Shown here: one piece after another, positions 1 through 10,673 of the stretch
Position numbering within the stretch: the stretch's first letter is position 1
Layout: each line of letters starts with the position of its first letter
Assembly (NCBI GenBank): GCA_020809705.1
Contig: CP085829.1
Span: 806,001 to 870,000 of the forward strand
Direction: 5' to 3'
Length of the DNA: 64,000 nucleotides
Source: Calonectria ilicicola
Lineage: Eukaryota; Ascomycota; Sordariomycetes; Hypocreales; Nectriaceae
Program-made: the position numbers and the translations under genes
The notes under the pieces: generated by a model
The model's input: the letters and a program-made list of their open reading frames with translations, nothing else
What the model was told of the DNA's origin: nothing
The model's database searches: none

Positions 1-1121
1 TCGCCGCTCGAGAATTTCGACATTGACAAGGCGGTCGCAAGGCCGTATCGACCTTTCCGATGGGCCTACCACCAAACCATGTGTATGTGCTGCGATGAAC
101 CTCAGTTTTTCCACAACTAACAAATTGATTTCAGCTCTCACAAAGATGGAACCTGACTTCTGGCTCGAATTGGAAAGTACCTATCGCGAAAGAATTGCGC
201 AACGACAGGAGCTCTACCGACAGCACGGCAAAAGTGTCCTCCAGTCATTGCCAGGTTCTGAGCTTGCATGCAAGGAGCTAATGGAAATGGTTGTGCAATT
301 CCTTTGCGCCCGGTATCCCAAGCAATTCCAACTCAATGGAAAGACCTTTGTGAACCACATCCTAGGCACCGAAACCGACATTAACACGACTGAGCCACTC
401 CATGTCATCTTAAATAACGTACCGGAAGACTTTGCAATCACTCTGCGAGATCCTCAAACCGGCCGATATTGCTGCCGAGCAGGCGTCATTTGCTCATCAG
501 TCGGGTGGAACCTCGGCGAAAAGATGGGAGAAGGGCTACCAGCTATCCATAAGTCCGTTCCTGATTACAAGGAAAAGATGGAATTCAGCATGGACAGGTT
601 CGTAGCATCTCAAAAAGACCAAATTAGGAGCACAACTAACTCGACATAGATACTTTACAAAGATGCCCGCTAGCAGTCCCATCCAGAGAGGATCGTGGGG
701 TATTGAGGTTGGAGAGCCACTCTACATGCAAGCAGACTCTCCAGAATTCGCCCACCGAGAGGTTCAGAACCCGAACCTGAAGGTGGAGGATCTTAACCTC
801 CGAGTAGACTGGCAAACACTTCGACGATTGCCCCTCTCTGGCGGAATCGTTTTCAGTTTCAAGGCCCTGTTTACCCCCGTCTCCGAGTTCGAGGATGAGC
901 CCTACATCCCCTCATTAATATTGAAGATTTACAACGAGGCCAAGGGAAATCTCCTAGCATACAAGGGAGCGTTTCACACAGAGCATGTTGTCAAGCCTAC
1001 CATGGCCCAGTATGAGAAGACCCAGATAGAGAGGGGTTTGATTGAGAAGGACTGGAAGCACCATACCTTGGAGGAGAGCCCGTACTTTAGAGGGTGGGAG
1101 AGAAAATGGAGAGTCAACTGA
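1..1121 (+). CDS. DUF3445 (HRQ-family, heme-dependent oxidase-like) protein, 5' partial
   Basis: The 3' part of a gene that begins left of the window. I read three exons: 1..82, 135..597 and 650..1121. Both introns are 52 bp with CTAAC branch motifs, and splicing keeps one open frame. The spliced protein aligns residue by residue with the complete paralogue at 7091-8305: PYRPFRW near the start, a WLELE segment, YKEKME, then LRRLP and a PVSEFEDEPYIP segment. This is the DUF3445 family, related to the alpha subunit of heme-dependent oxidative N-demethylase; the reaction and substrate of fungal members are not known to me. One difference: the usual ERQxLRRLP stretch reads DWQTLRRLP here. Stop TGA at 1119-1121. 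Family confident; exact function unknown. Confidence 0.85.
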
Positions 1122-3515
1122 AAGATGCGAGAAGGTTTGTCAATCACTTGCGCTAGATGTCGATTTAATAGCATTGTTTAAACCAATTGGAGGTCAAATA
1201 TCCAATACATGAGCATCTTGCATTGCTTTAATACTGATTGTCACCTTCAGAAAATAGGCATGACCTGCAATACCTTGACTTATATATTTCCATCGTACGT
1301 AGTCTACAGTCACTAACCCCATCCCATAAGTCCCCAAAATAACAACATGATCAAAGAGACGTCTGAATAATGTTTCATCTGTCAACTCGAATTTCTTCAT
1401 CCAGCATCTTGCATAGGATCTAGAGCCAAGAGAAGAAGTTTATACCGCCACCGGCAGTAGATCCAGGCACCATGCAGACGCCGTGGCGCAAGAGAGTCAT
1501 TTCTCGAAGTCAATCCTTCTGGTCTGGGGATTGTTGCACACCTTTTGGTTGGCCGGGGTGGTATACAGGACTAGGAAAGGAGGTTGGGAATTACAGAGCG
1601 GGGTACGGGTATGTACGGGCCAAGATCATGGTAGGAGAGCGGCAGAGATGGGTTATGCAGCCAATGCCAAATGTTTGTGGGTGGTAGTGCAGCTATCAGA
1701 TCTCATCTTTTTGTTTCTTTTTACGCATTTCAGCACGAGTGGACTCGGTCAGGGGACTGCCCCCTCCCATCCTACCACTTATTCATGACAATCAAGTGAC
1801 TCCTCCTCTATCTTTGACATTTCTGCCTCGCTTGAGTCTCAAGGCATCCCTTCATCTTACAATCAAAAGATTGTCCAGGGTAAGCGAGAGATATCCAGGT
1901 GATCGCATCGGCTCCAGTTATCCCTACCCCACACACCCCAACACAAGTGTCTTATCTTGCACTAATCCCAATTAGGGTCGCTTTCCCGGCACCTGAGATG
2001 GGAGGGCTCAGGGCACCTGGGCTTGCCCTGGGCATTGACAGGGCTTGATCGGTGGTCTTCTAGATGTCCATCAGTTGGTCACGGGGTGGGGGATTACGCG
2101 ACGACTCTTGGACACGCATGGGGCGACATGTACAGACAGCGTCAGTCAAAACCTGGCATTGGGTTACCGACGTGACATTGCCACCTGCCATTGGGAACGG
2201 TGTGCAGTTGCTTAGACTCTAGGAGGGCTTGGGAGGGCTTGAGGGAAGCGTAAAGAGAGTTTTCGATGGGCGTCGGCTCGTAAAACTACATGATGATGAT
2301 ACGTAATCGAACTCAATGTGCTCGCCGCTCATTTATTCCCAGTGGTGTTCAGCCCCGACCGGTCAATGGTAAATCGACGCCACGCCTAGAAGTGTTGCTA
2401 CGTCCCGTGTTGCGGAGCTCCGCCACCACACGGCAAGCTGGTCGCGTATGCGAAGATCGCCTCTTCCATTGCGGCAACAACGAGGGGGAAACGCCCTGGT
2501 TTATATGTGCACAGAACAAAAAGAAGCGCATCACGGCATTCATCCGGCTTTTGACCGGTGCTTACCTTTCAGTGGCTTCGGAGTCGTCGGGGTAGGAGCC
2601 GTGTCCGCCGTGTTCGCGGCGCTCAACTCCGCACTTGATGCGACGGCTCACAATCGCCCCGCGAGGGCTATCGCCAGTCCGGATATCGGAAAGCTGCGCG
2701 AATCCTGACGCCCTGGGATATTTTGCCTTGATTTGTTCAGTAGAGTCGCCGTCTGTAGATGATATAAAGAGAAGTGGTTCCTGTGGACACTGATGGGAGA
2801 CGTTTCCACTTGTTTCTCCTCGAAAATGCACCTTGTGTGGTGAGGCTTGCCCGACGTGCCATGCCGTGTCTCACTTGCTGCACTCGCTGCCGCCCTGCCA
2901 CCGCGAAATGGTCGCTCTTCAGCCGGCCGCCAACCTACGAAAACAAGATGAAACAAGTCATGACACCATCTCAATCAACAGTCCGGACATGACGGCCCGG
3001 CTTATCGGCAACACGATGCTCTACTCCGGGTTGTACCCTGAATTGCTTCAGCAATCGTCCTTCGACGTGAATCCTGCCCCAAGCCACCACTCATGTTAGC
3101 CCCATTAGCGTGTGGCCCCTGGCTCATCTCAAGCTCAGATGCCGATCCACGAACGAACTCCGGCGGCTTATCAGGCAGAGGTACGACTGGTTGCTGGCCT
3201 CGCCCGGCTCAATCCGGAATGGTTTGAGATAATGGTCCTGCAGGTCTGCAAGCTGTGCATTTCCCCGCATTTCCCACGTATCCCAGGGCCCCGAGCCTCC
3301 TCGCCTACCATATAAACTCCAAGCCAGGTCGGCGTCGACTACCCGTTAAGAACGATCGTCGCAATTTGCGCCCATTTCATTTGGCGACAAGCTGAGACAT
3401 AAGAATAACAACCTTCGTCTTGCTGCCTCCATTCATTCTACGCAGCGTGTATCCTGTCCAATACGCCAATCTCCACCTTATCAGTTCCCCGCAAAGGCCC
3501 CCCCCAGTATCCAGC
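1122..3515. other. Intergenic region upstream of the Zn2Cys6 gene
   Basis: About 2.4 kb with no gene I can support. Several open frames of 60-110 codons occur on both strands but overlap each other, lack recognisable domains and have no splice-linked extensions. The stretch is fairly GC-rich and probably holds the promoter and 5' leader of the regulator that follows. Homopyrimidine runs near 3430-3510 fit a fungal 5' UTR. Confidence 0.5.
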
Positions 3516-5707
3516 ATGCCTAACAGGAAGAGGAACAAGACCACAGAGGGTGTCGCATTCAAGTCACGAGCCGGAACCAACCCCCGGTCACGTGCAGGAT
3601 GTCTCACTTGCAAGGCCAAACACGTACGGCCCGGGCCCTTCCCACGGTCTGCGTTGCCAGGGAATGAATCCAGCTAACGTTGTACAAGACAAAATGCGAT
3701 GAGACGAGACCAGAGTGCCTGAGATGCACCCGCAAAGGGCTAAAGTGCGGGGGATATTGGAGGGAATTTAAGTGGTCGTTCAAACATCAGCCTGAGTCGA
3801 ATGCGTCAGCATCAACCACATCACGAGAGGTCCCCGAAGATGCAGGCAGCGTGGAAAATAATTGTGCAATGGTCACGACACAAGCACAGGCAACCGTGCC
3901 AACGACTACAGTGCTAGTAACGACAGCGCCAACAACAGTAACTACTGTGCCAGCACCTCATAACCGCCGTGATAGCGAGTCCATCTCAAGCGAAGCAAGC
4001 GCGGAAGTGAGCATCCCATCGAGCTCCAGTGGGACAGACGATCCAATTTTTGAAGACACTGGCCCGCCGGCAATCGATGTTTCAAGCGAATTCAACCCCC
4101 TGGACCTTGCTGCGTTGATAGAAACCGGCAGCACGAGCCCAAGGAGAAGACCGTCAGGCGTTGTGGGTGGTGTATCTTTGGACCCAGAGTACGATATTGC
4201 CGACTCGGCCCTCATGTCTGCTGGATTCCTGCCCGAGGTGCCATTGTTCATGACAGCGCCGTTTACAGACACTTCGTCGCTCCTCATCACCAATTGGTTC
4301 GAGCGCGTGTGTCCGGCTTGGTCGGGTTTCGATTCGCCGGTGAACCTGAACCGAAAACTGGCTGCAGAGCTATGGCATGAATCGCGCTCAGTGTTTAGTT
4401 CTCTCCAGAGCATGTCTGCTGCCTTCTTGTCAACTCGGATGCCGCACATGAGGCAACCTGCCACGAGGCTTTTACAAACGGCAATAGAGTCTATCCAAGC
4501 CGAGGTCAGAACCGTGAAGAGTCGAGTTTATTTGGACACCATTCCTGTTGGGCTATTGTTCTCGTTGTTTTGTGTGGGCACGTCTGTTTGCTGGGTTGAC
4601 ACCAACCAACTAGGACTACCATTCTTCAGAGAAGCGCGATCACTCCTCGAGCGTCTCAATCGCCGACTTCCACCGTTTTACGAAAAGGACACCGAGATGC
4701 TATCCTTCTTCAACAAGTGTTTGGCCTATTGCGAGATGCTGCTGGCGGTGGTCACAGATCTCGATTTTCCCGACGAATTAAGTGAGGCATCAGGGGATGG
4801 TGAAATGGAGTGCAACCAGGCCATTGGAAAGAGAGGCGTGGATACATATATCCACCCATGGACCGGAATATCTACTGCCACCTCTCGCCTATTTACTAGG
4901 TCAATCAGATTATGTCGAAGGTATCGCCACAGCCTTCGGACAAGGGCGCGCGAGGGCGCAGGCATCAACTTTGACTTTGTGGAAATGGCCGAGGCAAAGA
5001 AGCTGGAAGAAAATTTGTTAGAGTTGGAATTTCCATCAATGCCTCAGTCGGATGACACGGGAGACCAAAAGACGCCGTACTTTCATCTCGCAAAGATTGC
5101 AGAGGCATACCAACTAGCAGCATTACTCCACCTCTACCAAACTTTTCCAGATCTCGTCTCGTTAAGGCTCCCGATCAATTCGACCACGCTATATGGCGGG
5201 GATGCTACATGGGAGGAGTGGATAATCCCGCTCAGTCTTCGTCTAGTTAGGGTTATGGAGCACATCCCGCCTTCGTCAGGAAGCAGAGCCATCCAGCCGT
5301 TGCTGTATATTTCTGCCAGTACTGGACTTAGGTACGATACAAGTGCGCCGTTTGACTTGCTTGACCTTCCTTGGAATTCTGGTATGCAGTCGCTGGACCA
5401 ACAGTTCCGGCCCTTTTCCGACAGTTCCAATCCCTTCCAGTCATCAAATGGCGTCGGAATCTCACAAGCAACAGCTTTGGGACCTGGCTTAATATCTCAG
5501 CTGTCGCTTGACATTAGCAACGCTCGTCACTTCATTATGGGCAGGCTCAACATTTTGGAAAACACTTTACCGCCAAAGCCGGTCAAGGTTGCCAAGAAGC
5601 TTATTCGGGCCGTGTGGGATGCATATGACACCGAAGTGCCTGGGAGCACAAAGGTGCATTGGGTTGACGTCATGGAGGATAACAATCTCCGAACAATGTT
5701 TGGGTGA
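3516..5707 (+). CDS. Zn2Cys6 binuclear cluster transcription factor (Fungal_trans_2 type)
   Basis: A nuclear DNA-binding regulator, 708 residues. Exons 3516..3623 and 3689..5707 are joined across a 65-bp intron (3624-3688, gctaac at 3673) that lies inside the zinc cluster. Splicing restores the canonical spacing: C29-x2-C32-x6-C39, then CLRC and KC further on. The ATG at 3516 is the first in frame and follows a pyrimidine-rich leader. After the cluster comes a Thr/Val/Ser-rich linker, then a long helical region typical of the fungal-specific regulatory domain of PF11951 type, containing patterns such as LITNWFERVCPAW and ending RAVWDAYDTEV. It lies between two DUF3445 genes and a cupin gene, so it may be a local regulator; this is inference. 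No target sites were identified. Family assignment is firm, regulon unknown. Confidence 0.93.
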
Positions 5708-5979
5708 ATAACGACAAAATCGGAGCGAAATGGGAGTCTTGTTAAAAGAGGCCAATGATGCCGCCATGTATTATGTATCATGACTAATGTATAAAATATG
5801 TTGACACGTTTTTTTTTCGCCTAAAGCACGCTGTCGTATTTCCATTTGACAAGATTTCACACGAGGTTTGAACGAATTGCATGGCCAGTTTTATGCATTT
5901 GCCTCTGGGCATTTTTATTTGTCTATTTACTTATTCTATTGTAAGGCATGATCTCATCCCATCCCATTCCCATTCATAA

Positions 5980-6321
5980 TTAGATCTTCTTCCTCTGACC
6001 GCAGTAAAAGGCCAGTCCATAGTCGCTTGTGGTAAAGTTGATGGTGGCTCCAGAGGGGAAGAAGAAGACATCACCAGGCTTGGCAGTGACGCTCTGGCCA
6101 GTTTCGTCGGTGATGGTGTAGTCACCCTCGAGGATGATCTTCATCTCATCATAAGTGTAGGTGTATGTCAATGGCTCTCCCTTCTTGAGGCGGAAGAAGC
6201 CAGCTGAGATAGGCTTCTCAGAGTTGACCTTGTCGCTGGAGAAGACGTCTCCAAGGAAGGCGTTGTCGCCAGAGAGGAGAGGAATCTCAAACTTGGACTG
6301 AGCCTGGGGGTGGTACTCCAT
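5980..6321 (-). CDS. Small cupin protein, EutQ-like
   Basis: A 113-residue single-domain protein. The first in-frame ATG is at 6321; an upstream in-frame GTG at 6333 is not a likely eukaryotic start. The sequence shows cupin features: [32 protein letters not shown], then [11 protein letters not shown] and a final hydrophobic strand. This matches the ethanolamine-utilisation EutQ-type cupins found as stand-alone proteins in many fungi, whose substrate is generally not established. The usual cupin metal histidines are largely absent (Tyr/Asp/Glu occupy the first motif), so metal binding and catalysis are uncertain. It is divergent from the DUF3445 gene at 7091, sharing a 0.77-kb promoter region. 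Confidence 0.88.
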   Translation of the reverse strand: MEYHPQAQSKFEIPLLSGDNAFLGDVFSSDKVNSEKPISAGFFRLKKGEPLTYTYTYDEMKIILEGDYTITDETGQSVTAKPGDVFFFPSGATINFTTSDYGLAFYCGQRKKI

Positions 6322-7090
6322 CGCGGCAGGCACGGTGATTATTGGTGGATGGGGTTAAGCTTTTGAAGAAGGGTGTTTTGTTGAAGAGTGAGATTGAGGA
6401 TTGAAGCGAATTCAAGAGAGAAGTGAATGGTGTCTGATGTTCTTGGGATCAAAGGGAGAGGAATCCCCTTCATATAGTCGTCTGTGGAGTGGCAGAGAAG
6501 CGGCATAGAGGCGGCAGAGACACGGTAGAGATGCACCTAGTCCTGCGACCAACCGCCCGCTTTGCCAACGTTACTACAATCCATGATCGTCTTATGAATT
6601 CACACTGTGCACCGGCTACCTGCTCCTTATTCTTGACATTTTTGCCGCATTTTATAATATTTCCCAGAAGAGTCTAGCTTAAAGACTGTCCATCCTAAGC
6701 ATGTGAGGCACAACACCCCCACACATAATGCGGGTACATCTTGGATTCCCCAAAATGGGCAAGGTTCCCGGCGTAAATCAACACAATCTTGCGGGGTAGA
6801 CACCACTTGTGACAGTTGCATAACTCAGAGTGGCTAGTCGGATAACTTGCCAGAAATGAGCTCGATCATCCGTCTGACCCTATCAATGATAGACGAAAGT
6901 GTGACCCATGATGGTTTAGGTTATGGGATAACAATGTTCCACTCGGGCACGCGGTATCGCGGCCAGCTTGTAGATAACTATCATCGTATTTCCGTAAAAT
7001 TTTAGAGTGTTTTTAATCTTGTATATTCACTGACACGCTTTCTGGCTACCAAAAATATTGGTGAATTTTCTCTGATCTTTCGAAACTATC
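6322..7090. promoter_or_regulatory. Divergent promoter region between cupin and HRQ-family genes
   Basis: 769 bp with no supported gene. It lies between the start of the minus-strand cupin gene and the plus-strand DUF3445 gene, so it presumably holds both promoters. AT-rich stretches occur near 6650-6665 and 6990-7070. I saw no clear TATA element or repeated operator. Confidence 0.5.
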
Positions 7091-8305
7091 ATGGGTGCCC
7101 TCGCTTCTTTTGTCCTTAGGAACAAGGACATCATTCTCCCCGCATTCTTACTCTTTATCTCCTCCAGTGTCTTGTTGTTGCTCAGACAAAGAGACAATCT
7201 GTCACTGCGTATCCTCCGCCTCTCACAACCCGAAAAACTCCCTATTTCTGCTCAACAGACCAAAGCAACTGCTCTGTTCAAAACCCCTATTCCGAGCCCC
7301 TACCCAAATTGGTCGATCGAAACTACAAAGCCTTTGCCATATCGGGCATTCCGATATGGACCAAAATACAATGTGACCATGGGTCTTCGTCAAATCCAGC
7401 CCGAGGAATGGATTGAACTTGACAACCAGTTTCCCAAATACCATGCCGAGAAGACACGGCGGATCGAGGAACGAGGTGCCCAGTGTGTGGGAACACATCC
7501 TGATGCCTACCCGGCGGTTATGGAACTCTTGCAAGAGTTGGCAGATTATCTTCCCGTGCGGTACCCCACTTTGTTCAAACGAACCGCTGTGGGGATTGAT
7601 AATCTGTGGTCTGGCGAGTCGTTCAATATTGTGGAGACGCCCATGCGTGAAGATCCTATGACCATCTGTGCGAAGCTCGTGCAAGATGACTTGGCCATCT
7701 TGATTCAGCGACCAGATGGCCAGTATTATCTTCTTTCTGGAGCCATTCTGTTGGCAGGCTTCTGGAGGTTGTCGGACAAGTACGGCATGTCTCTCTCGGA
7801 AATCCACTATTCAGGGGATGTACCCCACTACAAGGAGAAGCTCGAGACTGGCATGCTCAAGTTCTTTAACCGTCTCCGATGTGAACAGTTTTACACTCGC
7901 AACAACTACTTTATTCAGGTAGATGATGGACTCGCCTGGAGCTGGAGCATCGGCGATGAGGATTCCCCAGTCGTCAACTGGGCCACAGCTGAGAAGAACA
8001 AGCCCATTGAGAACCACTACTTCCGCTCCGAGAGACAATCTCTCCGCAGACTGCCCAAAACTGGAGCAATTTGCTTTACCATCCGCACATACTTTATGCC
8101 TGTGACGGAAATGGCTGCAGAGCCCTATGTCCCCGGCCGACTTGCGAGCGCAGTCCGCAGTTGGGACGGTCCCGTCTCTGTCTACAAGGGAAAAGAAAAG
8201 TACGGCGATGTGCTGTTGGAGTATCTTGACGAAGAGCATGAGAAGCAGGTTGCAGATGGTCTGCAGTTGGACAAGGAGGATGAGGTGAGAAAATACCCAT
8301 GGTGA
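7091..8305 (+). CDS. DUF3445 / HRQ-family protein with N-terminal membrane anchor
   Basis: Intronless, 404 residues, start ATG at 7091 in context ctatcATGg. Residues about 15-34 form one hydrophobic segment (ILPAFLLFISSSVLLLL) followed by basic residues, consistent with an N-terminal membrane anchor. The rest is a full DUF3445 domain: PYRAFRYGPKYNVTMGL, PEEWIELD, ADYLPVRYPTLF, the ERQSLRRLP signature and FTIRTYFMPVTEM. The family is related to the heme-dependent oxidative N-demethylase alpha subunit; fungal members are commonly named HRQ-family proteins, and their substrates are unknown to me. It is paralogous to the truncated gene at 1-1121, which is interrupted by two introns absent here. 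Both lie within 8.3 kb around a Zn2Cys6 gene, suggesting a small co-regulated group (inference). Confidence 0.9.
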   Translation: MGALASFVLRNKDIILPAFLLFISSSVLLLLRQRDNLSLRILRLSQPEKLPISAQQTKATALFKTPIPSPYPNWSIETTKPLPYRAFRYGPKYNVTMGLRQIQPEEWIELDNQFPKYHAEKTRRIEERGAQCVGTHPDAYPAVMELLQELADYLPVRYPTLFKRTAVGIDNLWSGESFNIVETPMREDPMTICAKLVQDDLAILIQRPDGQYYLLSGAILLAGFWRLSDKYGMSLSEIHYSGDVPHYKEKLETGMLKFFNRLRCEQFYTRNNYFIQVDDGLAWSWSIGDEDSPVVNWATAEKNKPIENHYFRSERQSLRRLPKTGAICFTIRTYFMPVTEMAAEPYVPGRLASAVRSWDGPVSVYKGKEKYGDVLLEYLDEEHEKQVADGLQLDKEDEVRKYPW

Positions 8306-9673
8306 TGTGGTGGGGTTTACGACTTAGATGAGATATGTATTTCTGGTTCCTTTTGCGTTGTAGCAAAAATACATGCAATCAGCGGTTTCTCAATTGAGCT
8401 ATTTTGTCGGGATCAAGAGAGGCGGTCATCTTTCAATTTTGGAAATACGAGTTTTTTTCTGTTCATACTTTTTTCATACTTTAGAAGTTGAACTTGAACC
8501 TGTAGGATAGACTCCAAACATCAGTGGTACAGAAATAGTAGATGGGGTGTATGTAGAGAGCTCCACTGAATAGGATCCACCACGCTAAACATTTGGTCTC
8601 GTTATGTAATGGGTTGCATGCCCAGTCTGTGCCCACGGGACGGTAATTATGTGGCTCATAGTTTATGATTATATTGGGTATCTATTCAATTTGCCCCTGG
8701 TGGGTCAGGCGATACGTGGCATGATCAGACCATATACCTCTGCCGCTGTGGGCACTAGGAGGTCGAGAACACGGGAAAAGAGGAAGCGGAAGCGGATTAT
8801 GTAGTTGCATATTTATTTATTTATTTATTTTATCTGATTTATTGTATTGTTTTTTTTCTGAACTGTTCACAGTGCGCCACGAGTAAGATGATAGTGGGCC
8901 GTGTTGGCTGTTTCTGCCATATGTGTTCTCCTGTACGACAGCACTGGGTGAAAAATTAGAAAGTTGACACCACAACCTTGCCACTTTTTTTTTTTTTGAG
9001 GAAAGCCAATCCGAGTGTGGCTGGTAATCATATGGGATCAGGGAGCTATCCATTAATTCACCATAGAGTAGAGAAAATGCGATCAGCATTGCTTTGGTGT
9101 CTGCTCCATGTGTTGTTGGTGAGTAGGCTAAGCTTAGGATAGCTTCGATTTGGCAGTGACCTTTACCTTGTACGAGAATAAAAGGATGCCACCTTAGCGA
9201 TGGATAGTAGATTCGAAGGGATGCATCAATTTTTAGTCCGCTTGAAAAAAACAACGGCAACGAAATGAGAAAAGAAAATACTTAAAAAAAAAATCAAGCA
9301 AGTACATAACCATGAAAATTGCAATCAGAACAATAATTCGCCAGTGAACCAACAGAACAGTCACATTTCTCTCAAAAACTCTTCAATATGAGAAACCAGC
9401 TTACATAAAAATTCTAATACGCGCCCTTTAACTTTAAAGTCATCTCGGACATGGCCAATGTACATAAGTGTGTGCTGTGGAAAGAATGGCAATTTTGTTT
9501 TGATGGGCATGATGAGCAATTTCTCAGTTTTCAGTGATCTGAAGAGATATTGATCGCCTGTTTACGCATTTAAAATCAGTAGCCTGGAAGATTTGTCGTC
9601 TTTTTTTGATTTCTTTCGAAGGCAGCCTCGGATAGATCGTCGCACGCCTGCAAAAGGCTGCCCCGACAATCCT
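8306..9673. other. Gene-free stretch 3' of the HRQ-family gene
   Basis: 1.37 kb, AT-rich, with poly-T/poly-A tracts near 8850, 8990 and 9285. A 147-codon open frame on the minus strand (8817-9260) has low-complexity ends and no domain; I do not support it as a gene. I see no tRNA or transposon termini. Confidence 0.5.
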
Positions 9674-10097
9674 TTAAAGATTCTCCTTTTTGACCTCCTC
9701 TATGATGGAATTGACTAACCAGTCCGCTGTTTGTTGAATACAATAATCGCCTTCATCTGCCTGACTGGTCATGCATCCATATTCGCAAAATTTGGAGATT
9801 TCCAGCTTGGGCCTGTAATCGGGCTTGGAGCGGTTGCAGCGAAATAAATAGTACTTTGGGTCTGAACCTCCGATGCCTCCGTTGCGTGCAATCTTTTCCA
9901 CATCAGATTGGTTTTCTGCGTTTGTTAGACTATGAAAAAAATAGAAGCGTTGTTCTTGTGGCGCAGTCAATCATACCGAGAATCCCATCAACATTGTTGC
10001 CACAATAGTGCTGGTTTGGTGTGCAGTCGACGATGACCTTGTTCCAAGATAGGACCGCGAGCGGAAAAATAGTTGCGAAAATCACAGGGGATTTCAT
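9674..10097 (-). CDS. Small secreted cysteine-containing protein (effector-like)
   Basis: Two exons on the minus strand, 10097..9977 and 9915..9674, joined by a 61-bp intron (9916-9976, donor gtatga, ctaac branch, acceptor cgcag). The protein has 120 residues. Residues 1-20 (MKSPVIFATIFPLAVLSWNK) look like a secretion signal. The mature part carries six cysteines (C25 and C32 in exon 1, four in exon 2, including the pattern CEYGC), an even number compatible with three disulfides. No known family was recognised. An ATG further upstream in frame (10145) would bury the hydrophobic stretch, so I prefer 10097. Small size, signal peptide and even cysteine count resemble fungal secreted effectors; that role is inference only. 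Confidence 0.7.
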
Positions 10098-10673
10098 TTT
10101 CGCGGTTCTGGCGATTGTGATTTCAAGGTAGAAAGGCCGTTGCAAGAAAGGAATTTAGAGCTGGAAATCGAGACGATCAAAGAATTTTGGATTATGGCTA
10201 GGGGAAGGTTTGGTGTGTGACGAAGGTATAGGCTCTGGCTCACTTTTCTGGCCACCGGGGAAAATAAGTTGCAAAGTTTCCCCTGAAGCTTTTATACGAA
10301 CACAAATGTTAAGAACCTTTTATCATGTCACCGACCCATAGAATCCATTGTGAACTCGTATTAGTCATTCTTCTCAATGGGCATCTGATATGACTTTTGC
10401 CTTACTATACATCTGGCATACTTGGATTGTCGGCATTCCTTCCTGTTAAATCGATTTGCAAATAAATTAGCCTCAAGTAAAGATTTGCGCCCACCTAAAT
10501 AATTGTTGTCGATGTGGTGGTTAACTTGCAGCTTCAAACGGTCGAAACCTTGGGTGCAGATTTGGATTGCGACACGCAGCATCAATGTAATTTCAAGGTG
10601 TATCCAGACTTTTTTCTCTGCTATTTAAAGTAAGAAAACCAGTATACTTTATTATTGACTGGATTGGTACATA
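10098..10673. other. Intergenic region
   Basis: 576 bp between the secreted-protein start and the 3' end of the STAND gene; AT-rich. A 74-codon frame at 10361-10585 has no support. The part near 10098-10300 should hold the promoter of the secreted protein gene. Nothing else is visible. Confidence 0.45.

Noticed and set aside
3958..4464. 168-codon frame antisense to the Zn2Cys6 gene
   Set aside because: Shadow of the coding strand; no independent features.
8817..9260. 147-codon minus-strand frame
   Set aside because: Ends in homopolymer-derived Lys/Asn runs, no homologous pattern, no conserved start or splice context.
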